A program made the translations under genes and the position numbers. From Halomonas sp. McH1-25 (lineage in GTDB: Bacteria > Pseudomonadota > Gammaproteobacteria > Pseudomonadales > Halomonadaceae): 64,000 nt of DNA. The stretch is from contig NZ_JAKRFI010000009.1 of the NCBI RefSeq assembly GCF_022348165.1, forward strand, positions 1 through 64,000. The letters run 5' to 3'. This document shows positions 18,029 to 27,005 of this stretch, in pieces; the first letter of the stretch is position 1, and every line of letters starts with the position of its first letter. The notes beneath the pieces are model-generated. The model searched no databases. It had not been told where the DNA came from and saw only the letters and a program-made list of their open reading frames with translations.

Positions 18029-19427
18029 GGCCAAAAGTCAGACGCCGACCAACGCCGAGATTATGGGATTAGTACCGCCACATAGTATCGAGGCGGAGCA
18101 GTCCACAATAGGTGCATTGATGCTGGATAACAGCAAGTGGGATGACATCTGCGAGATCATCGGTACCGACTCATTCTACTGCTATCCGCATCGGCGCATT
18201 TTTAAGGCCATGGACGAGCTTGCTCGTGACAATAAGCCGCTGGACGTAGTGACGATCTCCGAGCTACTAGAGCGGGACGGGCATCTTGAAACTATCGGTG
18301 GTCTGGCCTATCTGGCTGAAATCGCACGTAACACGCCATCGGCAATCAATGTCGTTGCCTACGCTGACATCGTGCTAGAGCATCAACGTCGCCGTCAGTT
18401 GGCTACCGTGGGCCGCGAGCTCAGCCAGCGTGCATTGGAAGGCAAGCAGCCGAGCAAGGCACTGATCGAGGCCACCGAACGCCAACTGTTCGAGCTGGCC
18501 GAAGAACGCCATAGCCGATGGACCGGTATTCATGGGGCGCTATCGTCGGCGATCGAGACGATCGACCGCGCATTCAATGCAAAGGATGGGATAACAGGGA
18601 CACCTACTGGCTATAAAGATCTAGATGCCCTAACTGGCGGCTGGCAAGACTCGGATCTCATCGTCATTGCCGGCCGCCCCTCCATGGGCAAGACCACGTT
18701 TGGTATGAACTTAGTCGAGAATGCGCTGATTGCTACAGCGGGACGCTGCGAGATGGCTAGCGCGCCAGTGTTTGTCTTCTCTTTGGAAATGCCTCAAGAG
18801 CAGCTGATGTTGCGCCTGATGGCCAGTATGGGGCGGCTCGATATGAGCAGACTTCGCTCCGGTAAGCTGGAGGACGGCGACTGGGAGAAGTTAACTGCGG
18901 CGACCAACAACATCCTGGGCTTTGAGGATCGTCTCTTCATCGACGATTCCAGCGGCATCTCGGCAACCTCACTAAAATCCCGGGCCCGCCGGATGATGCG
19001 TCGTCACGGCAAGCCAGTACTCATTCTTATCGACTACCTTCAGCTCCTTGAAGAGCCTGGCTGCGAGAATCGCAACAACGAGATATCGGCGATCTCGCGC
19101 ATCCTCAAGGCCATGGCCAAGGAGCTGAACTGCCCCGTCATTGCGCTAGCTCAGCTCAATCGAAGCCTAGAGAGCCGGCCAAACAAGCGTCCTGGGCTCG
19201 CCGATCTTCGCGATTCCGGCGCGATCGAGCAGGACGCGGATGTCATCGGCTTCGTCTATCGAGATGAGGTCTATAACCCCGATGCTCCAGATAACAAAGG
19301 CTTGGCTGAACTGATAATCGGTAAGCAGCGCAACGGCCCAACTGGTACGGCTCATCTGGCCTTTCTTGGAGCAAGCACTCGATTCGAGCCGCTGGCATGG
19401 AAGCACCATGAGGGAGGTCGGGTATGA
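18018..19427 (+). CDS. dnaB: ICE DnaB-type replicative helicase
   Basis: A 469-residue replicative helicase. The N-terminal primase-interacting domain starts PPHSIEAEQSTIGALMLD. The RecA-like motor has Walker A VIAGRPSMGKTTFGMNL near residue 219, Walker B LILIDYLQLL and the ADLRDSGAIEQDADVIGF motif. It is an element-borne second DnaB, suggesting the excised element helps load its own replication fork. The start at 18018 (MSIEAKSQ) has a GGGGGTGGG ribosome site. ATGA overlap with the next gene. Confidence 0.93.
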   Translation: MSIEAKSQTPTNAEIMGLVPPHSIEAEQSTIGALMLDNSKWDDICEIIGTDSFYCYPHRRIFKAMDELARDNKPLDVVTISELLERDGHLETIGGLAYLAEIARNTPSAINVVAYADIVLEHQRRRQLATVGRELSQRALEGKQPSKALIEATERQLFELAEERHSRWTGIHGALSSAIETIDRAFNAKDGITGTPTGYKDLDALTGGWQDSDLIVIAGRPSMGKTTFGMNLVENALIATAGRCEMASAPVFVFSLEMPQEQLMLRLMASMGRLDMSRLRSGKLEDGDWEKLTAATNNILGFEDRLFIDDSSGISATSLKSRARRMMRRHGKPVLILIDYLQLLEEPGCENRNNEISAISRILKAMAKELNCPVIALAQLNRSLESRPNKRPGLADLRDSGAIEQDADVIGFVYRDEVYNPDAPDNKGLAELIIGKQRNGPTGTAHLAFLGASTRFEPLAWKHHEGGRV

Positions 19428-19822
19428 ATTTCTGCGCACTGAGTGTCGAAGTGCATTTCTATTGGGAAAAGAAGAATACCGGTAGACGGTACGTGCCAGT
19501 TTGTTACCTCGACGGCTATCCCGTCTCGCTGGGCTTCGATTTAGTTCGTATGGACAAAGCGACTCTGAATGCAGCCGGCTCAGGCTGTCTTTATGGGGAG
19601 CTTGAGCCCGGTGACTGGTGCGTTCGTAGCGAGTACCTCGTTCCTGCAGAGGATCCCGACGACTATCTCTATTACTCCCTAAGTGACTTCTTATCACGGG
19701 ATGGCAGTCTCGACATATCTGCAATGGAGCGATTTCTAGCCCATGCCGTTTCTACCCAGGTACATACGCTGAACCAGACCGGCTCCACAGAGCAGGGAGA
19801 GGCCAGGGAGGGTGGGCCATGA
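19424..19822 (+). CDS. unknown ICE protein, 132 residues
   Basis: Not recognised. It is translationally coupled to dnaB (ATGA). It begins MNFCALSVEVHFYWEKKNTGR and is acidic in the middle, without signal peptide or membrane segment. Its stop region overlaps an 18-codon reading frame (19819-19875) that runs into the start of the HicA-like gene, so it looks like part of a coupled chain. Confidence 0.7.
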   Translation: MNFCALSVEVHFYWEKKNTGRRYVPVCYLDGYPVSLGFDLVRMDKATLNAAGSGCLYGELEPGDWCVRSEYLVPAEDPDDYLYYSLSDFLSRDGSLDISAMERFLAHAVSTQVHTLNQTGSTEQGEAREGGP

Positions 19823-19867
19823 TCTTCACTACCCTATTAATGCGTGAACTCGGATTGGGGGTGATCC

Positions 19868-20098
19868 ATGCCTGACTCGCTTCCAATCCATTACTCGTCC
19901 CATGCCCTGAAGCGTGTTGTTCGCTTCGCTGTTTCTCACGGTTGGGTTGTCGAGCGAACTCGCGGCGGTCATGTCCGCTTTACAAAGCCCGGATGTCCCC
20001 CTGTGTTTACCGGCTTCTCACCTAGCGATGCCCGTGCCGAGAGGAACGTGCTGGCACGCCTGCGCCGGGTGGATCAACAAGAGGAGGGAAAGCCATGA
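19868..20098 (+). CDS. HicA-like protein, no HicB partner
   Basis: A 76-residue protein resembling HicA mRNA interferases. The double-stranded-RNA-binding-like fold is suggested by the pattern of a basic first helix (HALKRVVRFAVSHGWVVE), then RTRGGHVRFTKPG with the catalytic-type His, then a short beta/helix end. HicA toxins usually sit next to a HicB antitoxin; none is present. It may be a toxin controlled otherwise, or a repurposed RNA-binding component of the maintenance operon. ATGA overlap with the next small frame. Confidence 0.6.
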   Translation: MPDSLPIHYSSHALKRVVRFAVSHGWVVERTRGGHVRFTKPGCPPVFTGFSPSDARAERNVLARLRRVDQQEEGKP

Positions 20099-20199
20099 CC
20101 CTCGGTTGCATCCTTGGCAAGGAGTATACAGCAGGCCATAAACCTCGCTTTTATTACAGTTTCGCTCAGAGGCGCCGGAATGGGGGGACCCATGGCTAA
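20095..20199 (+). CDS. possible 34-residue coupled small protein
   Basis: A short frame starts at the ATGA overlap with the HicA-like gene, ends at TAA 20197-20199 and overlaps the next gene's start (20192) by 8 bases. It fills the only gap in a chain of overlapping genes and is basic at its C-terminus (QRRRNGG). It could be a real microprotein or only a ribosome bridge keeping translation coupled. No homology recognised. Confidence 0.35.
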   Translation: MTLGCILGKEYTAGHKPRFYYSFAQRRRNGGTHG

Positions 20200-20692
20200 T
20201 ATCTTACGTTTCCCCATTCGTAAATCGCATGGCGCTGGCATGGAGCGGTATCTGATGTCTCGGGAGCGCTTAGCCCTGGGGGCGACCGATCCGTTCGCCA
20301 ACTGGGTCAAGATACTGGATGCTTGGTTTGAGGCATATCCCCAGGCGCGAACCAAGCACAACGAAGCGTTGCGCTCGCTTTTGGCAGACACCTGGCTGGT
20401 GTTCCACATGGCCTGTGACAGGACAAGCCGGCTCGAGGTGAAGCCTCATCACAGCCTGCGTTGGGCACAGCTTCAGTATCACAGCCTCAGTGACTTCGAG
20501 CTGCTAGTGATCGTCAGTGACAACCTCACTGACCTACGCCGAGGGGTAGCCCAGCTGTGCGGGGAATGCCCCTCCGAAGAGCATAGCGATCACAACCTGA
20601 TCGGACTTATTCAGAGTATTGATCACCTGAATCAGCAGCTTGGCCGCCTATTCGATCCTGAATTGTCCGCCTCGTGGCAGCCGGAGTGGTAA
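20192..20692 (+). CDS. unknown ICE protein, 166 residues
   Basis: Not recognised by function. The start MANILRFPIRKSHG at 20192 follows GGGGGG; a longer frame from TTG at 20114 exists but has no better ribosome site. The protein is predicted mostly helical, with no membrane segment. It lies two bases before parB, in the maintenance operon. Confidence 0.7.
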   Translation: MANILRFPIRKSHGAGMERYLMSRERLALGATDPFANWVKILDAWFEAYPQARTKHNEALRSLLADTWLVFHMACDRTSRLEVKPHHSLRWAQLQYHSLSDFELLVIVSDNLTDLRRGVAQLCGECPSEEHSDHNLIGLIQSIDHLNQQLGRLFDPELSASWQPEW

Positions 20693-20694
20693 TT

Positions 20695-22749
20695 ATGAGC
20701 AAACATTCAGTTACGCCGAATGAAATTACGGCCAAGCTAACCCAGCCTGGCCCGAAGCTGAATACCAAACCTGCCGACCGGCTGCCCGCGCCGACCACTG
20801 AAATGTCGATGTCGCTGACGCTCGATCATCTTCGGCCGTACGATCGCAACCCCCGGACACAGCACAATCCCAAGTATGAAGAGATAAAGGCTTCCATCCG
20901 TGCTGTGGGGCTCAAGCAGAAGCTGACTGTCACCCAGCGTCCGGGTGATGACCGCTACATGATTTCTGATGGCGGTAATACCCGGTTGAAGATACTCAAG
21001 GAGCTGCACGAGGAGACTGGCGAGGAGCGCTTTTACTATCAGGACTGCCATTTCATACCTTGGCAGGGCGAAATCAACGTCCTCGCAGGCCATCTTGCCG
21101 AGAACGATAACCGGGGCCAGCTCAGTTGGATTGAGCGGGCGCGGGGTGTTTATGAAGCCAAGCGAATGATCAAGGAGGAGGAGAAAAAAGAGATATCGCA
21201 GCGTGAGCTGACGAAACGCTTACAGGCACTCGGCTATACCATTAACCAAAGCCACATCAGCCGCATGCTATATACCATCGAGCACTTCCTGCCCACGCTT
21301 CCTCTATCGCTCGACAGCGGCATGGGCCGACCCCAAATCGAGAAGCTTATTTCCTATCGTCAGTTTTGCGAAGAGTGCTGGGAACGTTGCCGCGCCTATT
21401 GGGAGGCCCATGCCGACGATCTTGGCGAGGGGGAACCATGGGCGACTAGCGTCGTCGATGGCGACTTCGCCCAAGCATGGCATGAGGAAATGGCACAGCT
21501 CGACTATGAGGGCCAGACCGAATTCCGCTGGAACCTCGTCGAGGATCGTCTTAAGGGCATGCTCCACGACCAGACCGGGCTGCATTTCAATCCGATCGAT
21601 ATGGCATGGAAGAACTGGTTCACTGTGCGTAAGTATGCGCGGGCCGCCAGCGACGAAGAGAAAGCTGATGTCTGGACTACAGTCGACAGCGAGTTGGAGC
21701 GGCTTCGCCAGCCCCAAGAGCGGCATTTTTATCCACCGCAGGAAGAAAGCGTAGGCAAAGGTAGCCAGAGGACCTCACCAGAGAGTAATGCCCTGCTGTC
21801 GCAACGGAACGCTGGTCAAGCTAGGAATATCAGTCTCAGTGAGAAAAGCCACGGTGGTGACTTGGATGATCTGACCTTTGAGGACGGCCAGACAAACCTG
21901 TCACCAACGTCGGCTACCCAACCCCGCGAGCGCAGCGTACCAACCCCAGGTGGCATTGATGAATCGCCAGAGATGAAGGCGATGCGCGCCCAGCTCGAGC
22001 AGCTCGAACAACGCAACGCCGAGCTGGAAACACAATCCCAGCAATCGGCAGTTGCGCCACAGCCCTTTAGCACTAGCGATTCCGGCAGCGACGAATGGGA
22101 AGGGTTGCTGGATACCGATGGGGTCATGCAAGAGCACAACCCGCAGCCGACTCGTTCGCTTGTAGAACAAGAAAACCTAATCGATGACCTAACGCTCTCG
22201 CCCTACGAGGAAAGTGAAGGGCATCGCCAGCTTCGCCATTGGCAGGCCAGAGAGCATGGAGAAGAAGCGGTTGACTTCGAAGCTGCGGCACTCAAGAGCG
22301 TGCCATTGATGTCGGGCGGTCCCGTCGCGCCGATTACCGACCTCTGGCATGTACCTGCCTGGCGTCGCAATCCGCGCGACTTGCGCATGCAGATCGGCGA
22401 GGTCATTCAGGCGTTGGCCGGTTGGGCAGAGATCGAGGCCAGCGGTACCAGCAAAACTATTCGTCTTAACGCTCGTGAAGGGCTGGGCTACGAGCTCGGG
22501 CCGCTCGGAGACAACCCGGGACGACGGGCGCAACTCATCTGGCAGTTGTTCGCCGGTCTTCAAGGCGACATCGATCCGATGCTACCCGCTGAAGTGTCAC
22601 TGTTCGGAGAGTTGGTCGGTAGCCACAGTACCGGCAGCGAAGTTCGCCTGCCCGATGGGCTGTTCATCCGCGTGTTCTGGCTAGCCCGGCTGATTCGTGT
22701 ATTACGCGAAGCAGAAGCGTTCGACGATGCAGGGAGGGAACCGGTATGA
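20695..22749 (+). CDS. parB: ICE ParB family protein (PFGI-1 class)
   Basis: A 684-residue large ParB of the PFGI-1 class (TIGR03764 type). The N-terminal ParB/Sulfiredoxin-like CTPase domain carries LTLDHLRPYDRNPRTQHN, then ISDGGNTRLKILKEL in place of the usual GERR motif. A helix-turn-helix region follows (QRELTKRLQALGYTINQSHISRML). The long C-terminal half has an acidic coiled coil (QLEQLEQRNAELETQ) and a conserved end domain. It probably partitions or regulates the element with ParA. ATGA overlap with the next gene. Confidence 0.9.
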   Translation: MSKHSVTPNEITAKLTQPGPKLNTKPADRLPAPTTEMSMSLTLDHLRPYDRNPRTQHNPKYEEIKASIRAVGLKQKLTVTQRPGDDRYMISDGGNTRLKILKELHEETGEERFYYQDCHFIPWQGEINVLAGHLAENDNRGQLSWIERARGVYEAKRMIKEEEKKEISQRELTKRLQALGYTINQSHISRMLYTIEHFLPTLPLSLDSGMGRPQIEKLISYRQFCEECWERCRAYWEAHADDLGEGEPWATSVVDGDFAQAWHEEMAQLDYEGQTEFRWNLVEDRLKGMLHDQTGLHFNPIDMAWKNWFTVRKYARAASDEEKADVWTTVDSELERLRQPQERHFYPPQEESVGKGSQRTSPESNALLSQRNAGQARNISLSEKSHGGDLDDLTFEDGQTNLSPTSATQPRERSVPTPGGIDESPEMKAMRAQLEQLEQRNAELETQSQQSAVAPQPFSTSDSGSDEWEGLLDTDGVMQEHNPQPTRSLVEQENLIDDLTLSPYEESEGHRQLRHWQAREHGEEAVDFEAAALKSVPLMSGGPVAPITDLWHVPAWRRNPRDLRMQIGEVIQALAGWAEIEASGTSKTIRLNAREGLGYELGPLGDNPGRRAQLIWQLFAGLQGDIDPMLPAEVSLFGELVGSHSTGSEVRLPDGLFIRVFWLARLIRVLREAEAFDDAGREPV

Positions 22750-23360
22750 CGACACCACAACTCAATCATGCGCTTTTCAACCAGGCCCTGGTATTGATTC
22801 GCGAGGGTGACATGCGCCGGGCAAGAGCACTGGGATTTAATAACGAAGAGCTCCAGCGCCTGAGCCGGTTACGTGCCAGCGAGATCGAATCCCTAATTAA
22901 CGAGTTTCCAGGAGTTGCCCGCTTCGAACTGGATCACGAAACGTTTAAGGCTGCGCTGCGACGCATTGATCGTGATCAGGATCGCGACGGCTTGGTTGAT
23001 CACTGCATTCGTCATGGAGCCAGCGTGCAGATGCTGGCCACCTTCTTCGGTCTGACCCCCAATGACTGTTCTGCTCGACGCACCCTTCTTGGTGTGCCGA
23101 GTCGACAAGGGCGTCTCCCCATGCCCGAGGAGTCCATCGAAGTCGACGCCTGGCACCGCTGGCAGACCATTAGTGATGATCCATCAAGTCCGTCAGCGTC
23201 CGAGGATATTCGCGGCATGCTGGTTCTGGCTGAGGAGGTCAAGCTTCCTCTGGCCGTTATCTGGACCTTGATCAAGCAGTGGACCACACCGGAGCAAGCG
23301 CGCCAGGAGAGCGTACCAGGTGAGGACGAGGGTCAGGTGCGGCGTGCAGGAGTGGCGTGA
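22746..23360 (+). CDS. DUF2857 family (STY4526-like) ICE protein
   Basis: A 204-residue protein of the DUF2857 family, found after parB in this ICE class. There is a helix-turn-helix-like core near residues 90-125 (GASVQMLATFFGLTPNDCSARR), so DNA binding is likely. No enzymatic motif is seen. It overlaps parB and the next gene by 4 bases each. Confidence 0.8.
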   Translation: MTTPQLNHALFNQALVLIREGDMRRARALGFNNEELQRLSRLRASEIESLINEFPGVARFELDHETFKAALRRIDRDQDRDGLVDHCIRHGASVQMLATFFGLTPNDCSARRTLLGVPSRQGRLPMPEESIEVDAWHRWQTISDDPSSPSASEDIRGMLVLAEEVKLPLAVIWTLIKQWTTPEQARQESVPGEDEGQVRRAGVA

Positions 23361-24604
23361 TGAAGAACTACGACGTGCTCATTGGGCGCGCCGCGTCATT
23401 TCTGACCCAACGCCGAGGCTCCGAAGCTTCGGCGTTGGCTGATGAAGAGGATGCACTCGACGGGCTGCTTTTTTTGGGCAACCCGCACGAAACCGTTCCC
23501 AGGGCACTGCTGGTGGACCATCGTCTGGGTGCGGTCGATGTGCTGGGCTGGCAGGTGATTCGTCTGATGTCGAATGCTGACCGTTCAACGGCGTTCCCGA
23601 CCTACGATGAGTTGGAGCCATTGCTGCGCTCGGGAGCGGGCCAGAAGGCCTCACGCAAGACTGTTGCCCGTGTCATTGCGATTCTGCGTCTGACTCGCTG
23701 GATGACGTTGGGCATGAAAGCACGCAACACCGCTAATGGGCGAATGATAGGCAATATCTATGTATTACATGATGAGCCCCTGGCTCCAGCCGAGGCGCTG
23801 TCATTAGATCGGGACTACATCGAGTATGTGATTCACTGCACACGTCATAGAAATAAGGCTGTGGCCAAGGTGGCCAGGCTGATTAGCGATGAGCTGGCCG
23901 AGAATGGTGTGCTTGAGGCTCCGACCCGGCTAGACGTTCTCGACCAACGTGCAGAGCGACAACGGCGAGCCGAGTTTCCTATGGAAACTCAGGCTTCCGA
24001 TGCTCAGTTCTGTATGAAAACTCAGGCAAATTCTCTCAGTTTCCCGAAGGGATCCAGTCAGTTTCCAAGCAAGGATACGCCTAGTTCCCAGCGGAAACTT
24101 AGTGCTAAAACAGCTGCGTACGAAGAAGTTTCCATGCGGTCTGTGTCTACCCCAGTACGTAGTTATACAAAATCTGTGTTTAAAACCACCGCACGCGAGG
24201 AAATCTCGACGCCACTGGTTTGGTCCTGGCCGCTTGAGTTGACCAGTGACGAACGAAAAGCCGTATCTTTTCTGCTGACCGGACTGCCTAACGACGTTCA
24301 GCAGGCCGTCATTGATGAGGCTGCCGGACGTCTCGAAGCTGGCAAAGTGAAATCACCGGTAGGTTTTCTGCATACGCTGGCTAAACGTGCCATGTCGGAT
24401 CAGTTCCAAGTGACGCATTTCGGACGCAGCATTGCAGAGCGCAGGGATACATCGGTGTTTTCGCAAGCGCCGACGAAGAAGGCCAGCATCGCCCCACCTA
24501 CCTATTCGGAAAAGGCACCTGAACCCTCCAAACCTCAGCCGATATCAGCTGAAACCGAGAAGGCCCGTGAAGCTATGTTCAAGCGTTTGGGGCTCCGGCG
24601 ATAA
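23357..24604 (+). CDS. STY4528 family ICE replication-associated protein
   Basis: A 415-residue protein of the STY4528 family of pathogenicity-island/ICE replication proteins. Conserved N-terminal features are FLGNPHETVPRALLVD and LGAVDVLGWQVIRLM, and a winged-helix-like segment follows (SRKTVARVIAILRLTRWMTL). The middle, around residues 195-285, is Ser/Thr-rich and poorly conserved in look. It may be an initiator or primase accessory, which makes the nearby palindrome array interesting. Confidence 0.8.
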   Translation: MMKNYDVLIGRAASFLTQRRGSEASALADEEDALDGLLFLGNPHETVPRALLVDHRLGAVDVLGWQVIRLMSNADRSTAFPTYDELEPLLRSGAGQKASRKTVARVIAILRLTRWMTLGMKARNTANGRMIGNIYVLHDEPLAPAEALSLDRDYIEYVIHCTRHRNKAVAKVARLISDELAENGVLEAPTRLDVLDQRAERQRRAEFPMETQASDAQFCMKTQANSLSFPKGSSQFPSKDTPSSQRKLSAKTAAYEEVSMRSVSTPVRSYTKSVFKTTAREEISTPLVWSWPLELTSDERKAVSFLLTGLPNDVQQAVIDEAAGRLEAGKVKSPVGFLHTLAKRAMSDQFQVTHFGRSIAERRDTSVFSQAPTKKASIAPPTYSEKAPEPSKPQPISAETEKAREAMFKRLGLRR

Positions 24605-24621
24605 AACGTTAGTGATCGCAT

Positions 24622-24631
24622 TTAACGTTTC
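24622..24631 (+). promoter_or_regulatory. shared TTAACRTTTC box, copy 1
   Basis: TTAACGTTTC, 76 bases before the TIGR03761 gene start, in the 93-base gap after the STY4528 gene. One of six such boxes, each before the first gene of an element transcription unit. Confidence 0.55.
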
Positions 24632-24697
24632 CGATGGGGCGATTCGTGCTGAGGACCGATGCTGATATCCCGTCTAGTGCATTGGTAGGGAGAGTTT

Positions 24698-25459
24698 ATG
24701 TCCAGCGCTGAGCCCCGTGTAGGGCAGCTACGTAGTCGTATTGAAATGACCCTACACACCTACCCAGCCGTGTTGGCGTGGCATGGCCGTGGGGTCGAAA
24801 GCGGCAAGCCACAAGTAGTGGGCCTGAAGCAGTTTCTGTTTCTTGCCGGCCGGATACATCAGGCAGCGGCCAAGGACGATCCCTATGCCGATAGCTGGCT
24901 TCTAATGTTGGCAGACAAGGTTGACGATACCCGACAGGCACTGCATCAGCTCAAGCATCGCGTGAGCAGGTTGCTGGAAACCATTCCCGAGGGATTGGAT
25001 GTCAGCCGTAACGTCAGCCAGCAGCCATTTGTGACGCCGGTATTCACTGGAGGGCAGATGGGCTGGCAGGCCGTCATGTTATTGATGGAGTACGACGGCA
25101 TTGTGCGAGACGTGTTGCTAGCTCATCACATTGGCCTACTAGGCAACCAACAACGTGCAGCGATGATTAGAGATCAGGGCGGCCACGCCATGCGCTCGCT
25201 CTGTTATGCGCCGGTGAAGTTTCCTGGGTTCAGTGGTGCTACGCGCAATGATTTTGCAGCCAACAATGCAAAGGCTCGAGCGGCCAAAGAGAAGTTCGGC
25301 GAACTGCAGCGAGATATTCTGGAAGGGACGCGCCGCAGCGAGTTTGCGCCACCGATCCGGCGTGAGCTCGGTATAGGTTTAACTGGTTCGCAAGACCTGG
25401 TAGGCACTGACCTAAATGATGAACTTATGACGCCACGATCCGAAGAGGACAATGGCTGA
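24698..25459 (+). CDS. TIGR03761 family ICE protein (PFL_4669)
   Basis: A 253-residue protein of the TIGR03761 family of PFGI-1-type elements. Conserved stretches include LHTYPAVLAWHGR near the N-terminus, DPYADSWLLMLADKV and the central SRNVSQQPFVTPVF. The function is not established. It starts a transcription unit behind a TTAAC box and ends 7 bases before the palindrome array. Confidence 0.82.
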   Translation: MSSAEPRVGQLRSRIEMTLHTYPAVLAWHGRGVESGKPQVVGLKQFLFLAGRIHQAAAKDDPYADSWLLMLADKVDDTRQALHQLKHRVSRLLETIPEGLDVSRNVSQQPFVTPVFTGGQMGWQAVMLLMEYDGIVRDVLLAHHIGLLGNQQRAAMIRDQGGHAMRSLCYAPVKFPGFSGATRNDFAANNAKARAAKEKFGELQRDILEGTRRSEFAPPIRRELGIGLTGSQDLVGTDLNDELMTPRSEEDNG

Positions 25460-25466
25460 CTGAGGC

Positions 25467-25870
25467 GATGCCACTGGCATCACTTCCGCTGGACTGGGCC
25501 TGGGTGATGCCACTGGCATCACTTCCGCTGGGCTGGGCTGGGTGATGCCACTGGCATCACTTCCGCCGGATTGGACCTGGCTGATGCCACTGGCATCACT
25601 TTCGCTGGGTTGGACCTGGCTGATGCCACTGGCATCACTTTCGCTGGGTTGGGCCTGGCTGATGCCACTGGCATCACTTTCGCTGGATTGGGCCTGGCTG
25701 ATGCCACTGGCATCTCTTTCGCTGGGTTGGGCCTGGGTGATGCCACTGGCATCACTTTCGCTGGGTTGGGCCTGGGTGATGCTACTGGCATCACTTTCGC
25801 TGGATTGGACCTGGCTGATGCCACTGGCATCACTTTCGCTGGGTTGGGCCTGGGTGATGCCACTGGCATC
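25467..25870. repeat. array of eleven 15-bp palindromes at 39-bp pitch
   Basis: Eleven copies of GATGCCACTGGCATC, a perfect 6+3+6 palindrome, start at 25467, 25506, 25544, 25583, 25622, 25661, 25700, 25739, 25778, 25817 and 25856. Ten are exact; the copy at 25778 has one change (GATGCT). The 24-base spacers are also similar. The step is 39 bases except once, where it is 38. That 38 breaks any single reading frame, although the repeats lack stop codons and so look open on both strands. It sits between replication-type genes and is a candidate iteron or centromere array (origin or partition site). A further partial half-site (GAGGCATCG) lies near 25890. Confidence 0.92.
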
Positions 25871-25934
25871 GCGACTACTGGGTTGGGTGAGGCATCGATA
25901 TAAGTAATAGCTACATAATAGGACCGTGAGAGCA

Positions 25935-26381
25935 ATGACTGCACTGAAACAGCGACAAGGTTTTGCACTGAATCAATACGCAAAGGGCCTTTTAAAACCC
26001 TTTAAGGGTAAAGGGGAGGTCCTGCGTTTTAGGGATGAACTAGACGAGGAGTGCCGCCGGATGTGGCAAGAGGCGGCGGACTTCGCCAACCAGTACAACC
26101 AGACCGTCGTTCAGGCTGGTCTATGGTTGAAGGCCCATAACAATAGCGGTGGCCGGGTTCGTGCCGTGCAGTGGCGTGACAAAGAGCAGTCCAAGATGGG
26201 ACGCCGATTGCTCGAGGCGGTTTTGCAGGATGAGAATGTTTCCCATGGCATGAAACGCCAGCTGGTTGAAATCGAAACCGAGCGGGCCATCTTCAACGCA
26301 AAGGTTGCTGCGGCAACTCGGCAGGTAGACCGCTTGAACAAGCTACTGAAAGACCTCGGCGAGATCGAATCGATGGTGTGA
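25935..26381 (+). CDS. DUF3158 family ICE protein
   Basis: A 148-residue helical protein that I assign to DUF3158, seen next to ssb in these elements. The segment YAKGLLKPFKGKGEVLRFRDEL is the recognisable part. The C-terminal half is a coiled coil rich in charged residues (VEIETERAIFNAKVAAATRQ). It lies 64 bases after the palindrome array, with no good gene between. Confidence 0.7.
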   Translation: MTALKQRQGFALNQYAKGLLKPFKGKGEVLRFRDELDEECRRMWQEAADFANQYNQTVVQAGLWLKAHNNSGGRVRAVQWRDKEQSKMGRRLLEAVLQDENVSHGMKRQLVEIETERAIFNAKVAAATRQVDRLNKLLKDLGEIESMV

Positions 26382-26414
26382 TGCCAACACACCAGTAATG
26401 ATTCCCGCAGCGCA

Positions 26415-26424
26415 TTAACGTTTC
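26415..26424 (+). promoter_or_regulatory. shared TTAACRTTTC box, copy 2
   Basis: TTAACGTTTC, 73 bases before the ssb start. Confidence 0.55.
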
Positions 26425-26487
26425 TCGCTGACATCCCTTCCCTTGAATAGCGACAGTGTCAAAGCATTCATTCGACTGGAGTCCCAC

Positions 26488-26985
26488 ATGAGCACGCACT
26501 TCATGGGTGAGGGGAACATCGGCACCGATCCCGAATACAAGTTGCTTCCCGCCAATGGTAATCAACCTCCTCGAGGCGTACTGCGGCTAAACGTACGGTT
26601 TGATAACCCCGTACCCACCGACAATGGCAATATCGATCGCGGTGGATTCTGGGCAAACGTCGAGATCTGGAGTCGTGAGGTCGAGACCTGGGCGCGTCTC
26701 TATCAGAAGGGCATGCGCGTGATGGTGTCGGGCCGGATGGTACTCGACGAGTGGAAGGACCGTGAGTCGGGCGAGGAACGCTCGCAGTTCAAGGTTCAGG
26801 CGGTGCGAATCGGCATTCTTCCATATCGAGTAGCTCAGGTCGTTCTCGAGCCTGCGCAAGGCAATCCGCAGCAGTCAGGGTATCCGGCATACCAGACGAA
26901 TCAGCGGGGCGCCTACTCCAAATCCGCCGGACCGGATGGTGAGTGGCAGTATCCTACAGATACAGACCTGTCTCATTCTCAGTAA
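26488..26985 (+). CDS. ssb: ICE single-stranded DNA-binding protein
   Basis: A 165-residue SSB with an OB fold: EGNIGTDPEYKLL, VLRLNVRFDNPV, FWANVEIWSREVETWA and KGMRVMVSGRMVLDEW. The tail is polar and lacks the classic DDDIPF end; it ends in DTDLSHSQ. It probably coats transferred or replicating element DNA. Start at 26488 after CTGGAG. The preceding 106 bases carry a TTAAC box. Confidence 0.88.
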   Translation: MSTHFMGEGNIGTDPEYKLLPANGNQPPRGVLRLNVRFDNPVPTDNGNIDRGGFWANVEIWSREVETWARLYQKGMRVMVSGRMVLDEWKDRESGEERSQFKVQAVRIGILPYRVAQVVLEPAQGNPQQSGYPAYQTNQRGAYSKSAGPDGEWQYPTDTDLSHSQ

Positions 26986-27005
26986 TCAGAAAACGGACGA
27001 TTAGA

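Noticed and set aside
25467..25870. CRISPR array
   Set aside because: Repeats are only 15 bp, the spacers are near-identical to each other, and there are no cas genes.
25519..25983. Repeat-protein reading frames across the 39-bp array on both strands
   Set aside because: They are open only because the repeat has no stop codon in those frames. The 38-bp step breaks the plus-strand frame, there is no good start signal, and the palindromic core explains the conservation better.
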